This document shows positions 34,567 through 46,747 of a stretch of 64,000 nucleotides of DNA, piece after piece; within the stretch, counting starts at the first letter, position 1; each line of letters starts with the position of its first letter. Below the pieces are notes generated by a model. That model was given only the letters and a program-made list of their open reading frames with translations, was not told the origin of the DNA and made no database searches. A program made the translations under genes and the position numbers. Source of the stretch: Macrocybe gigantea (lineage: Eukaryota; Basidiomycota; Agaricomycetes; Agaricales; Callistosporiaceae); assembly GCA_011319805.1 (NCBI GenBank), contig SJRY01000065.1:281131-345130 (forward strand), in the 5' to 3' direction.

Positions 34567-37461
34567 TCATTCATCCTCGACCTCCTCGTCCATCATTCCA
34601 TCATCAGCTGCCACGGTCGTCCCGACACTAGCATCACCAACATCACCTGCACCCAGAGCGTCGGCACCGGGAACAGCACCAGCACCAGAGCCATTCTGAC
34701 TCGCTCCACAACCGCCCGCACCGCTGCTTGACGACGCCAAATTGCACAGTTGCTGCGGCTGCGGCTGTAGTTGACCGCCTGCATACGCGTGCTTGTACAT
34801 CCCTCCACCAAACATGCCCCACAAAACTGCTCGACGGCGTCCAAGTCTTTCTCCAAATCCAGCGGCGACTCCTGCGCGTCCACGCCACAACTCTGAAGCT
34901 CGAGCCCCTCCATGGTCACAGTGCCCTCTCCTCCTCCCGCCGCGGCCCTCAACGCTCCAACAACACCATTCAAGCGCCTCACCTCGTTCCTCAACCTCCC
35001 AATCTCCTCGTCCCTCCTCTCCACGCGCGCCTTAAGCGCGCGAATGTAATCGTTGCCGCACATGAGTAGCTGGAGCTTGCTCACGGCCTTGTTCGGGCCC
35101 TCCGAGCCAGCCTTGGGCGGGCCCCGCGGCGGCAGAGCGCCAGGCAGAATCGGTTCGTCCGCCGGAAACTTGTCGTCCGAGGGAAGGGGAATCGGAGGAA
35201 GGAGCATGCGTAGGTCGTCAAAGGTGGTTTTGAGCGAGTCGCGCCGTTTTTGCTCTGCAGCTTTGTGCGACGTCTTGCGCACTTGCTGATGTTGCTGCAT
35301 CGGCGCGGCCAGGTGCGGCAAGGCCGTCATGTTAGCGGAGCTGGTGGAGGGAGATGAGCTTGTGAGGTTGCCGGGCACCGTCGGCCCTAACGGAGGCGTA
35401 GCGCCTGCTAGATACATGGAGAAGTAGATCAGCTTATTGTTCAGCGAAGACGGCTAAAGATGACGAATGAATGGCGAAAATCAAGAGAGAGGTTATGCCA
35501 TGCTGTTATCTTCTTACAAGGGACGCCAAAGAACGAAAGATGGAAGAAACAAAGAAGCCACTAGAGCGAGAAGAGATTAAAGGAGAAGTCATCTGATAGG
35601 CAGCAACGGGTTTCCGAAGCGAGGCAGGGAAGCGGTGCGACAGTGAAGAAGCATCGAAACCCACCTGGCAAGATCGGCTTCAAGCTGGGACTGACCAAGC
35701 TCCCACTTGGCATCTTCCTAGGCGTCCTCGTTCGCGTGCCAGCGCCACTCGTCGGGGACGCTGCGTAAAAGCCTGCCGGTCAACACCGCGTAAGACAACA
35801 GCTGAGAAAGGTTCACGATACCTTTCCCGTCACCAGGCGCGGAGATAGAAGACTTGAGCGACCCGGTGGACCGAGCAGTGATGCCCCCAACGGCACTGTT
35901 GCCGTTATTGCCACTGTTGCTGTTGTTAAGGCCAAGTCGCCCGAGGTTCATGATACTCGCCGGCGTGACAGGCGTCAAGTGAGGATTAAAATTAGGTGAT
36001 GAGGGAACCGACGAAGACGAGGACGTCGCCACAAACGAGTGCTGGTGCTGATGCACCCCACTACCATCCGTGCCAGTCACCGACGCGGGCGGCGCAGGAG
36101 GGGGCATGGACAGATCGACTGGACTGGGCGTGTCGCCCGGGACGTCGCCCGCACCAGATCCGGACCCGCTCGCCACACTGCCGCGACGGGAGCGCAAGAG
36201 CGGCGTCGAGTTTGTCGAGCGCGTACCGCCGCGGATGCCTCTCTTCCCTGCATTGCTGCCGCTTCCGCCCGGTGTGACGGAGGGGTAGGTGGGCCGGATG
36301 GCGGGAGACTGTTTCTTGCGCGAAGGCTGCCCATGGATCGTTGCGTCCTCGTCGCCGCTCAGGGACGCGTTGCGCTTGTTTGAGGATGGGGGAGGCAGGG
36401 ACGGGAGATGTTGTTGCTGGAGATGTTGCTGCTGCTGCTGTTGTTGCTGTTGTTGTGTTTGCTGGACGTGCTGCTGTTGTTGTTGCGGATGCGACGGCGC
36501 GGCGGTTGGGAACTGCTGGTGCGGCCCAAGCCACGGGCTCGTCAGAGGGGAGATATCAAAATCGAGATCCGCGGGCGAGGACATTGTGGCGAGATGCGAA
36601 GGGCTCGGGCGAAAGGCAATGTGCTCCGGCGCGGACGTCGTCCCGCGGTGCATGAGGTAGTGCGCGGTCGCCGAGGACGCAGCCGCCACTGCTGCTGCCG
36701 CTGCCGCGGCGGCGGAAGAGCTGCCTGTGTGGGCCTGCATAGCAGGCGTGTTGGGCGTTGTCGTTGACATGTTAGGCGTGCCGACAAGCGAGCTCATGTC
36801 GTATGGGCTCAGCGTCATCGCCGGGACATATTCCATCGGCTGTTGAGGCTGTATTTCCGCCGAGGGACCTAGAGAAGGATCGAAGGGTATGGCGGGATCA
36901 GAGATATGAAGAGAGATAAGACTGGCTCAGACCGGCGCCTCACCTGGCGTGAGGAGACCGGTGTAGCTGGGCTGCGGCTGATCGCGGCGCGGGTCGATGG
37001 AGGGCGATCTGTGCTGCATGATGTTCGCGGTCTGGCTGCTGATGAGCGCAATCTGGCACCAAGACTAGGACGTGAGCCGCGCCGACTCGCGACGGGTTCG
37101 GAGAAGACAGGAGGGATACGCGCACCTGCTGCTGGAAGATGTGCTGTTGCAGCTGTTGCAGCTGTTGAAGTTGGGTGAGCTTGAACTGCTGCTCGAGCAG
37201 CGATTGGGGGCTGTACGCCGCCTGGGGTGACGAGAGGGGCGGAGGCAATCCTCCACCGCTTGCGTCGATGTCCTGCATCTGCATGAGGTTTCCGAGAAGA
37301 TCCATGTTGAGCGACAGCGGGGCGGCATTGGGTTGGCTGAGCGGGGTCATCGCGCCCTGCTGCTGCTGCTGCTGTTGCTGAATCTGCTGCTGTGTCTGCT
37401 GCTGTTGTTGCTGCTGCTGCATAGCCGCTGCTACAGGATCATGGGCGTTGAAGGCGAACAT
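34567..37461 (-). CDS. bHLH transcription factor with poly-Gln N-terminus
   Basis: Exons 37461-37126, 37052-36944, 36868-35822, 35760-35665 and 35404-34567 join in frame. Start MFAFNAHDPVAAAMQ is followed by long Gln runs, then Ser/Pro/Ala-rich disorder with further Gln runs (CAG/CTG microsatellites near 37,360-37,420 and 36,410-36,490). The bHLH domain lies in the last exon: basic region RKTSHKAAEQKRRDSLKTTF, helix 1 to DDLRMLLPPIPLP, a long loop, helix 2 NKAVSKLQLLMCGNDYIRAL, continuing as a zipper-like helix RRDEEIGRLRNEVRRL. HxxxxxxxR spacing fits E-box binding. The frame slips by one base at the T4 run 34823-34826 (minus); five T would join VEQF to LWGMFGGGMYK and the acidic end MMDEEVEDE. 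Nuclear DNA-binding regulator; target unknown. Confidence 0.85.
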
Positions 37462-38977
37462 GGACTTGTCGGAGTGCCCAGGGACCAGTTGCGCTTTTTC
37501 TTTTTTTTTTCTTTTTTTTCCAGATTCGATCACTCCATTGCTATCACGTAACTGTCACGCTGCTCAGTTTCCGGTCCGATCTCTTTGAAATACCGCCCCT
37601 TGCCAAGCACACCAAAACACATTCGGTGACCCACTTGACCAGTCCAAGGATGGAAAGACGTCGATGAGCTCGCCTTTGTCCAGGGCGCAACCACTGCAAC
37701 CTCTTTTGCTTGTTGCAACCAGCTTTCAGCTCTCAAGCACATCATCTAGTTCAATCATACTCGGCCGACAAGGTTTGTATCGACTTCTAGATGGAATTAT
37801 CTCCTTGGCAGTAGTGGGAAAACCACAATCAAGATTGAAGCAACATAACCTTACTTGCCGTCCGCATTCGCGGCGTTTTCAAGTCCTGAGACTGTGATTA
37901 GCAAATTTGTGCTTCTCTGGCGATGTCAAGACGCACACATGGCTGCAATAACTGCTCTTCCATGCTTCACGGGTGTTGTCAGTGAATGCAATTCAAAAAC
38001 GCAGCATCAAAACACTTCTATACATGAATTAAAAAGAAGGGCGTCACACGACCACAAATCTTCACATTCTCTAGGACCATGTCAAATCCCTGGATCAATT
38101 ACTCTCTTCACAACAGAACGTACGCCAGGGCCACTGTTTCCTATTTCTGCACACTCCACGAACCTTGCGAGACGTGAGGCAGTTACGCTTGGTACGTCGA
38201 GCCTAGCATCAATCTCCCGACTAATTTTAATCGAGCGCTGAGGCAGAACGGCAGAAGCATATTTCAATCTCACAATGGGGCTCATCGGCCTCACGCAGGC
38301 TTTGTGCTTTTATTTCCTTGTTGGAAACGCCATCAACATTGGACTTCTCTCCCGCGCGCTCCGTAAATTCCGTCACACAACCCCGCAAAAGGCTAGCACG
38401 CCGCGTTATCTGCTCCACCTGCTAGGCACAACGCGTGTATCGTCCGACGATCCAACACGTACGGTGTGTAGATCATTCACTTCAGTTCCGACGCTATAAC
38501 TATATGTGGTTAAATTCTCCACCGTTCAAGGCACGGAGTGACAACTGCCATTCACAGCGCAGTACACAGGAACAAGCGGCGCACCCGCGAAGACTGAGAT
38601 GTCACATCTTGCGAACAACGCTGGCGTTGCGTTGCTCCATGCAAAGGTGCAATCCAAATAGCTTCAGCATACTTTGTCCAGCAAAGTCCGACAGGTGAAT
38701 AAATACACTTCGACATTGCTATTTTTACCATTGACATCGTCTCGTCTCGACGCTCGAGATGATTTAAGGTTCAGTTGCGTTGCTCTGTCAGTTGATTGCC
38801 ATCCGACTTGCCAAGGCTTTCGCATCGCCGGCTTATCCACGCAGCTGAAGCCGCGGCATGTCCAGCCTCGAAACAGAAGTGGCGTAATGTCCTTAACATC
38901 CTGGTCGTCCGAAATCCATGAAAATATACCTCCTCTGAATCTGCCTGCTATACAGAAGAACACAAATGCAGCTCAGG
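37462..38977. other. Intergenic, no gene recognised
   Basis: Upstream of the bHLH gene and downstream of the CHAT gene. Several short plus frames (largest 128 codons at 37,855) have no domain signal. Confidence 0.5.
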
Positions 38978-41900
38978 TTACAGACCGTAATGCACGTATG
39001 GAACCCAGGTAAAGAAAGACAGTCCACGATCCCCAAGCTTCTCGCGGAGGCGCTGCGAAGCACGATGAAGAGCATAAGCTGCCGACGAACCGTTTATTCC
39101 TTTCCCTCCCTCTTCTTCTACATTCTTCAAGAGCCTTTTGTAAAAGTCCTCAGCGACTTCTGGCGCATATCGGTCCTGGATGGACCACATCGTCGCGACG
39201 ACACCTCGATATCCCGCCGCCAACATTCCCGCCGCCAGATGGACAGCTTCCTCCGAAAGTTTCTCGTCGCCGGTGCTAGTCTGGCACGCCGACAAGAACG
39301 CAAGATCTGCAGTCTTTGAGTGGTTCTTGATGATCATTGACAGATCCAATAGGCCATCGTGAAAGAAGAAACCGCTTTTCAGCGGTTCGGTAGCGTCTTG
39401 GTAGGCATGGCAGGCAAAATGTATGCAATCGTAGTCCTGCATATTCTCCATTCCGGCTTTTACAGTCGCCGCCTCTCCTTCCAGCGTCAAAACTTTCAAG
39501 CCGCGATCCTTGACCTGACGCTGCACGGCATGGACTTCTTTCGTTGCGCCCGGGATACGCAACTGGCCCGGGGTGTCCGGCAGGCTGACCATGAGCAAGC
39601 CTCCAATGTGGTCGTTCGGCTTACCAGGGGCCCTCACGCGCTCAGCGAGGGCAGTGACAGTCGGGGTGTAAGAAGATACCACGTAGTCAGCAATTGTCGA
39701 TTGCTGCCCCGGTGCATATATTCCGGCCGCGTGGAGCGGCAAGAACGCAAGCGGACCCGTTGCGCACCACCAGATCCTGGGCTGCGGTTTGATCGAAGCC
39801 TGAGTCGCAACATTCAGCTTGAATATTTTCAATGTTGGCACATCATAACTGTTGACTTACGGAATACTGAAGTTGATCGAGAATCGGCTTCACCACGCTT
39901 TGCCAGAGATCGTGCAAAACGGTTTCGATAATCGCCGTTGGCTGGACGCCCCTCCCAGCCGGGCGGCCGTAACGCGTTGCATCTGCGTCAACCTCAACGT
40001 CGCTGTTAACGTCCCCAGAGCCCCGCATCCGAAGACCCAAGGACACCAATGCGGCCTGAAGTGAAGCACGGAGCCGCTGAGCCTTGTCTTCTGAGAAATC
40101 GGACAAGGGATATGGATGGCGTCGGCAAAGCCACGCGTAAGCACGAGAGCGTCACACCGTGTCTTGTGAACATTTACGATGATAACGCGGCCCGAGTCTG
40201 GCAAGTGCTTTACCAGGTCCGCCTGAGACGAAGGGCGCAAGAAGTTCTCGAATTCGGGAATCGCACGAACGGTTTTAAGGAGTTCGTCCCTCTCCTTTGC
40301 GAGCTTTACATGTACTGTGGCTTCCTCTTCCAGAGACATGCTCTGCTCCAGCTTCTGCAGAACCCGGGCGCCGCTCTCTGGTAGCTCTCGAGAGCCCGCA
40401 TTCTCTAGAGCTTTGGATACACACAGGACGCGGTCAGCGAGATCCGGATTGTATGTCCGGAGTGCACCTAAAGGAGTGCGCAAGCTGTTTAGCTGACTCC
40501 AAACGATGCAGCGGCCTTGTTCGAGCCATTCCAAGGCTTTGTCTGCCCTTCCGAGCGAGAATGCCACAGCGGCAGCTTCCAGAGACAAGTCAGACGTCTC
40601 CGCGAGATGCTCGTGTCTCTGATGCATAGTTTGTTCGAGGCCAGCTATAAGAGAAACGAGCTCTATCGCTCTGTCATAGGCGGGAATGGATTGCTCTAGG
40701 TCATATCTCTGGCAGAGTTGAGCCCAGCATTGAGCGGCGTGGAGACGATTGGCGGAGGAGCCGGTTGGGGACGTCGCGGCCAGTTGGAAATGGTGCGCAG
40801 ATGCTAACAAGTGGTTGTTATCCTTCGTATTGTCACAGAGCCTAAGAAAGGACGATCCGAGGTTGACATGGCAGGAGACGAGCGACGAGTGGCCGGAAGG
40901 AGTAAGCTCAACTGCTTGCTGAAGAGTGGATATCGCTTGTTGGAGGTAGGCGATATCTCCTGTGTGGTCAAAGCAGTTCGTCAAGGATATTCCGAGATTG
41001 TTGGAATAAAGGAAGAGGTCCGGATGACCTGAGGGACAGAGTTCAACTGCCTTGCGGAGCGCGTAAAATGCCTCTTGGATGTCTGCCATGTCCTTTGTAA
41101 GCGCGAAGCAAAGTCTGAAAGATATACCCAATTTATTGTGGCGCAGAGGAAGTTCTGCATGGCCGGGGGGAGTAAGCTCAACCGCTTTCCGGTGAGCATT
41201 TATGGCTTTCCGAATATCATCAAGGTCCTGCGTATGACTAAAAAGACCTTCAAAAGATGATCCGAGATTGCTGTAACACAGAGGGAGCCTCGCATGGCCA
41301 GAAGGTGTGAGTTCGACGGCTTTTTGATGTGCAGCTATGGCTTCTTCAACATCCACAAACTCTCCCGTTCGCCGAAAGCGGCTAAGGAAAGATGACCCCA
41401 GATTGTTATATCTGGAAGAGAGGCTTGCATGGCCAGAAGGAGTCAGCTGTACGGCCTTGTGAAGAGCAGTGATCGCCTCCTGGATGTCTATGAGCTCTCC
41501 TGTGACCTCGAAGCGGTCCAAAAAGGACAACCCGAGGTTGTTATGATAGGATGACAAATTCACAGTCACAAACGCTGCTTGGCTTGGAGGAGTCAGCTGA
41601 ATAGCTTTCTGTTGGGCGGTAATTGCTTCTTCGATGTCCGCAATGTCTCCCATATGCTCAAAGCGGCTCTGGAGCGATGTCCCTAGATTGTTGTAATAGA
41701 AAGGGACATCAGAGTGGCCAGGAGGTGCGTGCTGAACGGCATTCTGATGAGCAGAGATGGCTTCTCGGATGTCTCAGCGTTACCGGTGCGCTCAAAGGAG
41801 CTGAGAAATGATGACCCGAGATTGGTGTAGTAGAATGAAAGGTCCTCGTGGCCAAGAGGAGTGAGTTGGACTGCCCTTTGCTGGGCAGATATGGCTCCCC

Positions 41901-42753
41901 GTATATCCGAAATACTTCCAGTGTACCTGAAGCAATTCGCAAAGGACGTCCCAAGATTGTTATATAGGGCTGGAACGTGTTTGTGGCCAGAGGGAGCAAT
42001 GTCGACGGACTTGTGCTGAGCAGATATTGCCTCGCGTACGTCCGCTATATCTCCGGTATACTCAAAGCGAGTTCCAAAAGCCATCCCAAGATCATTATAA
42101 TAAGAATAGAGCCCTTTGTCATCCGGAGGCGCAAGCTTGACCGCTTTCTGATGCGCGGTTATGGCCTCCTGAATGTCTTTCAAGTCACCTGTGTTCTCAA
42201 AACAGGTGAGAAAGGATGTTCCGATGTTGTTATAATACGACGAGAGCAATTCATGTCCAGGCGGGGCGAGTTGAACGGCCCTCTGAAAGGCAGACAATGC
42301 TTGTTGGATGTCCGCGATATCCTCTGAGCACTCAAATCGTTTCGCCAATGCTAGGCCGAGGTTGCTGTAGCGGGAAGAAAGATCTGAATGATCCGGAGGG
42401 GTGAGCTGTATGGCTTTCCGGTGTGCGGATACCGCTTCCTGAGTGTCTGCGACGTCGCCCGTATTCTCGAAGCGACTTGTAAAGCAGGACCCAAGGTTGC
42501 TATAGTAGAATGGGAGGGATGCGTGACTAGGTGGAGCAAGATAAATTGCTCTCTGGAAGGCAAATATCGCTGCTCGAACGTCCGCGACGTTTTCGGTGTC
42601 TTCAAAACGCTCCTTGAGATAGTTTCCGATATCGGCTAGCAACGCCGCTTCTTCTGTCGTCCCTCCTAGAAAGCTTATGATCAATCTGACATGAGATGCA
42701 TCGGAACGTACCAGAGGACGATCCGCCGACATCTTCACCGGAAATGAGTACAT
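38978..42753 (-). CDS. TPR-CHAT protein (caspase-like peptidase domain)
   Basis: An N-terminal array of about fourteen 45-residue TPR-like repeats (consensus DIADIQEAISAHQKAVQLTP then GH...L..YNNLG.SF..RFE.TG) spans about 42,640-40,760. A helical linker follows, then a CHAT domain whose last exon (39817-38978) follows a 43-nt intron (39818-39860). Catalytic residues are visible: His in IHFACHAYQ and Cys in FLSACQTSTG. The end reads GLSFFTWVPYVHYGL. CHAT domains are caspase/separase-like cysteine peptidases; bacterial TPR-CHAT proteins act in regulated death and in Craspase. Fungal ones are numerous and little studied. The frame slips by one missing base near 41,777 and at 40,107-40,109. The start ATG 42753 is a choice; 42732 is possible. 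Either slightly degraded or sequencing-damaged. Confidence 0.85.
40760..42640 (-). repeat. Tandem array of 135-bp coding repeats (TPR-like)
   Basis: About 14 diverged 45-codon units in the CHAT gene. Neighbouring units share the NNLG and AV.L.P..H cores but differ elsewhere, indicating old tandem duplication. Confidence 0.8.
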
Positions 42754-43975
42754 CCCGGGGTACGTCGCACTTAAGTATCGATGAAGAATCTGTTTCACTC
42801 TTCAGTTCGGCACTGCCTCCTGGTATGTTTATGCATCCACAGAACCGGTGGAAGCGGCCAAGAAGAAAACTTAGTAATTATGGTATTCTTACGATGATTT
42901 ACCGCCCTAGCGGTGAGCCTTGCCTCCAGTTCGCATTTGGTCAAGTGAATATAGCCTATGACACCAAAATCATCGGTGTGGGCAACAAGCGTGAGTTGCT
43001 TGATATCGGTAGGCCTGGTATACAAAGCCAGTGAGAGCCAGAAAACGAATATGCGGAATAACGCACAACGGCAGAGAACCACTAGCTTGCCATTTGGCCG
43101 GGAATGCGCTTGTCAGAGTCAGACAGCAAACATTCTCCCTGCCATAGCCGAGTGCCACAATTCGGATGAGGTTAAATCCACGTATCTTCTCGTTCTTTTC
43201 TAGATTTTCAATCAGGAGATCTAAACGAGTCAGAATCGATGCGGTGTTGCCCGGACAACTGTCAGTTTTCAGTCACCTGGCAAGAAGAACGAACTGTCCA
43301 AGGTTCAATGGACTACTTTCATGATAAATCAGAAAATGGACCTATTGCCGTCTATGGATGGGGGTTTGTCGATGTTCTCGATCCTGTGGATTAGCTCCAT
43401 GACTGTCCAATCAGGCTGAAGAGCAAACGCGACTTCTCCGACCTTGCTCCTGGATTATCATCCATTATTGCAACTGTCTGGATAAAGCGATGATTTGAAT
43501 GAAATGGTGCAGTGAAATTGGTGCTGGGGGCAAGGCTGCCGTCGAAGCCCCTTACGAAAGTGTTTCATGTTTGCCATTTCGGATTTTTGTGAATAAGCGC
43601 CCATTTATCTATTTTCGCTCATCTGGTCTTAGCCCGTTGGTCTTACGACTTACCCTGCCCATGAGATCAAGCTTGAAAAGAGAGCAAAGAACGAAACATG
43701 TTTTCAAGCGATGGAAAAGTGCGGCACGCAACTCCTGGAAGACATTTCGCAGTCTTCATTTCCATCGGTCTGATGGGTATTCTGGGTTGTCATCATGCCT
43801 GCCATCCATTCTTAGGGGCCAGAAGTTCTTTTGAGAATTGAACTCAAAGGTGTTGTGGGCGCAGAACAGATTAACTTCCGCAGAAATCCCTAACTACTCA
43901 AAGAAAAGATATGCCATTATGCGGGAGTTCAAACAACATTCTGCTGGAAGTTGTGCATGACGGGGGATAAAGCCA
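42754..43975. other. Intergenic, no gene recognised
   Basis: Between the CHAT gene start and the ankyrin gene end. A 111-codon plus frame (43,499-43,834) and shorter ones show no domain. I looked for a gasdermin-like partner of CHAT and did not recognise one. Confidence 0.45.
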
Positions 43976-46614
43976 TCATAGAGCTGGATATGATTGCTGG
44001 TCTGTTTTACGTCTGTCAAGGGCCAGGGCAACAAGTTTCACAATCCCATTCTTCCCACTCTTCTCAGCGTAGTACTGCGGAGTCCTCCCGTGCGCATCTT
44101 CAACCCTTAGCATCTCAGAGGCAAGGTGTGCAGTCCGATTTTTCCTTGCGATACGCGAATAGTAGTCCGGCCTGCATTCCAAGACAGCCCCCGCAGTGAT
44201 GACGTTGCCAGCATGGCAGGCGAGGTGCAGCGGAGTCATACCGATACCATCCTTTGCCATCGGGTCTGCACCATACTCGAGTAAGTAATCAACTACATCT
44301 TCAGTTCGGACGCTTTCCTGCCGAATTCGCCACCGGCGGTTTTCCTCATGTATTCTGGCTGCTCTCCCCCGTACGCCTTCAAACTGCTGATTGTCCTCCA
44401 AGTCGGCATAAACCAGTTCGGTATATCGTGTCCATTCTGTGGGCTTCTCCCCGCACGCAAGATGGAGAGGAGTCTTCAACTTGTTGTCAAGAGGGTCCAC
44501 AATAGCTCCTTTCTCGAGCAAGAGCTTGAGGAGGACGAGATTGCCCTGTCGCGCCGCTTCGTGTAGAGGCGTTCGGCCGTGATCGTTGGGGTTTCCAAGG
44601 AGACATTGCGTTGCAGCAGAATATCGACAAGGCTCTCTAAAAATATAGTGTCTGTCCCACTAACGCGACAAGCGGCATGCAACACAGAGTCACCACCTCG
44701 ATATCGAACGGCCGGATCTGCTCCGGATTCGATGAGCAAGAAGGCACATTCTGGCTCGATGGTGCGTGTTGACCGGTATTCGAAGTCTTCTCAGTGACGA
44801 CATAGCCAGGTGACCAGTAGCAACACAATCCACGCAAGGCCTTGGTCAAAGTGGGTTCGAGATCATCGCGGGTATCTTTTGCAGCCTTCAAGATTTCACG
44901 TAGCCATGGCGTGTGCAAACATTGGGTGACCTCAACAAGCGGCTGTCTGGGAAAGCTCAGTGGTAACACCGGTTTCGCTCCTGCTCTTAATAAATGGCCG
45001 ATGAGATCTGGTGATAAGGACGCATTGTTCCTCCTTAAAGCAGCGAGAAGCGGAGTATCATCAGCCGTTGAGGCATTGGGATCTGCGCCGTGCTCCAGGA
45101 AAGAAAGAACCATGTTCACACCATTGTGTTTGCAGGCCTCCATGAGTGGTGTGGAGGCACCTGGGCCTCTGAAATCGACCTTCGCTCCCCTTCTCACCAA
45201 CTCTCCTACAGTCCATGGCACACCCATCGATGCGACCCACCAAAGTGGCGTGCGGCCCATGTTGTCTAATGCATTGACTGGTGCTCCCGCATCGACGAGG
45301 ATATCCACGATCTTTGAGTCGATACGCACGTGCCAAGCATAATGCAAAGGTGTGCGGCCCGAAGAGTCGGCACTCGAGGGATCGGCTCCCGTGGCGAGAA
45401 GGTGAAGACTGAGACCATCGTCCATGCACGACGCTAGTGAAAAAGCAGATCTGCCATCATCTGCTTTGATGTTGGGATTCGCCCCGTAGTCAAGCAAAAT
45501 ATCCACGATACGCCGGCAGGCAGAACCTTCCGCGAGTTCGGAGCTGCCGTGCATGCTTATGCACTCGAGGAGCGCATGATCAAGATGTTGCTGTGCGTAG
45601 CCACCAGAGCCATGTTCGAAAAGCATCAGGACTATTTCGAGACGACCATGAGAAGCCGCATGCATGAGGATTGGCAGGCTATTGAAACCTTGCCATCTCA
45701 AGCGTTGATCATCCAAATCGGAGACGTGAATTGAGGGTGGTACCCCTCTATCGATAAGGGTTCGGACAATATCAGGGTGCCCTTGCTCCACTGCCCAAAT
45801 CCAGGCACGATGATACGGGCTCCCCACCTGTTGTGGATCCCCAAGGTCGATACCATGAGTTAAAAGAAGCTTCATCATCTCTGACCCATTGCCAGCATAC
45901 TTGTATAACGAATCGAGGGCGACAGTGCCTGGGTACTTCGCTTCTTTGGGGGAGCGCGGACAACTAAAGCGATGAAGAAAGTGTTGAAAAGGATGATGAA
46001 GAAGAGGGCAACGGTGTGAAAAGCGAATAGTTTGAAAGACCAAATCCGGTTGATGACAAAAAGAGATTGCAGTCTGCCACTGGAATGCTTTGCGCCGAAC
46101 TGGAAGACGGCGTACCGTTCCACAGCGAGGACGATGGAGCCGCAGACTTCAGACATGGTTACCACGCCACCCATGAGGAGTGTGCTTGTCCAGGAGCTGA
46201 TGGGGAGAAAATAGACAACGGCCGCAACAAAGCCTTGGAGGTTAAGCTGGCCTAGGAAGGCGAACACAGCAACCTTGATGAAGATATCCTGGACTGTCCT
46301 TCGGACAGTACGAGCTGGTGTGCCGCTACTGGTGGGTTCTCTGTGATGAGGTTTCTCGGTAGTAACGTCCGCTCCAGAATCAAGGAGTTTTCTAATGATA
46401 GCCGTGTTTCCTAGAGATATGGCAAGTGCAAGTGCTGGCAAACCCTGTTTGTCGACAGAACTGGGGAAGGCGCCACGCTCAAGAGCAGCGATGGCATCTT
46501 CTGTGAGACCGAGCGTTATAAGCTCTATCAGTGACTCGCTATTTCTCTTTGTCTGCGACTGAGATCATGATATTGACGTGACCTAAGATGGCAAAAACTC
46601 ACCTTACGAGGCAT
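43976..46614 (-). CDS. Ankyrin-repeat protein with three hydrophobic segments
   Basis: A 12-nt first exon (46614-46603, MPRK) splices to 46558 and reads SESLIELITLGLTEDAIAAL, then a first ankyrin pair (LALAISLGNTAIIRKLLDSGADV). Three hydrophobic segments follow: VAVFAFLGQLNLQGFVAAVV, STLLMGGVVTMSEVCGSIVL and FKLFAFHTVALFFIILFNTF. The rest is about ten ankyrin repeats (for example GHPDIVRTLIDRGV, DDGRSAFSLASCMDDGLSLH, SGRTPLHYAWH, MGRTPLWWVASMGVPWTVGE, GRTPLHEAARQGN, IGMTPLHLACHAGN). It ends with EKSGKNGIVKLVALALD. The frame slips by one base at the C5 run 45949-45953 (minus) and near 44,594-44,602. Membrane-associated scaffold or sensor is inferred from layout; function unknown. If the slips are real, it is a pseudogene. 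Confidence 0.7.
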
Positions 46615-46747
46615 GATCGACCAGAACATTTTCTAATGGGATGACTTTATCCGCTGTAGACTACCAATGCAGTACGTTGAGTTCTCGCTTCCCACAAATG
46701 TGCTAATAAGCTGTAGGCTTCCATAATGGTGATCTTGCGGCAAGGCT

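Noticed and set aside
36408..36767. Plus-strand Leu/Cys-rich frames that look like membrane proteins
   Set aside because: They are antisense of CAG/poly-Gln runs in the bHLH gene (Gln codons read as Leu, Cys or Ala).
40760..42640. Regular 135-bp periodicity that might suggest a CRISPR or satellite array
   Set aside because: Units are coding, diverged, and match the TPR-like consensus; no short identical repeats with unique spacers occur.
42754..43975. Possible gasdermin-like partner of the CHAT protein
   Set aside because: Frames here are short and show no pore-forming or recognisable pattern.
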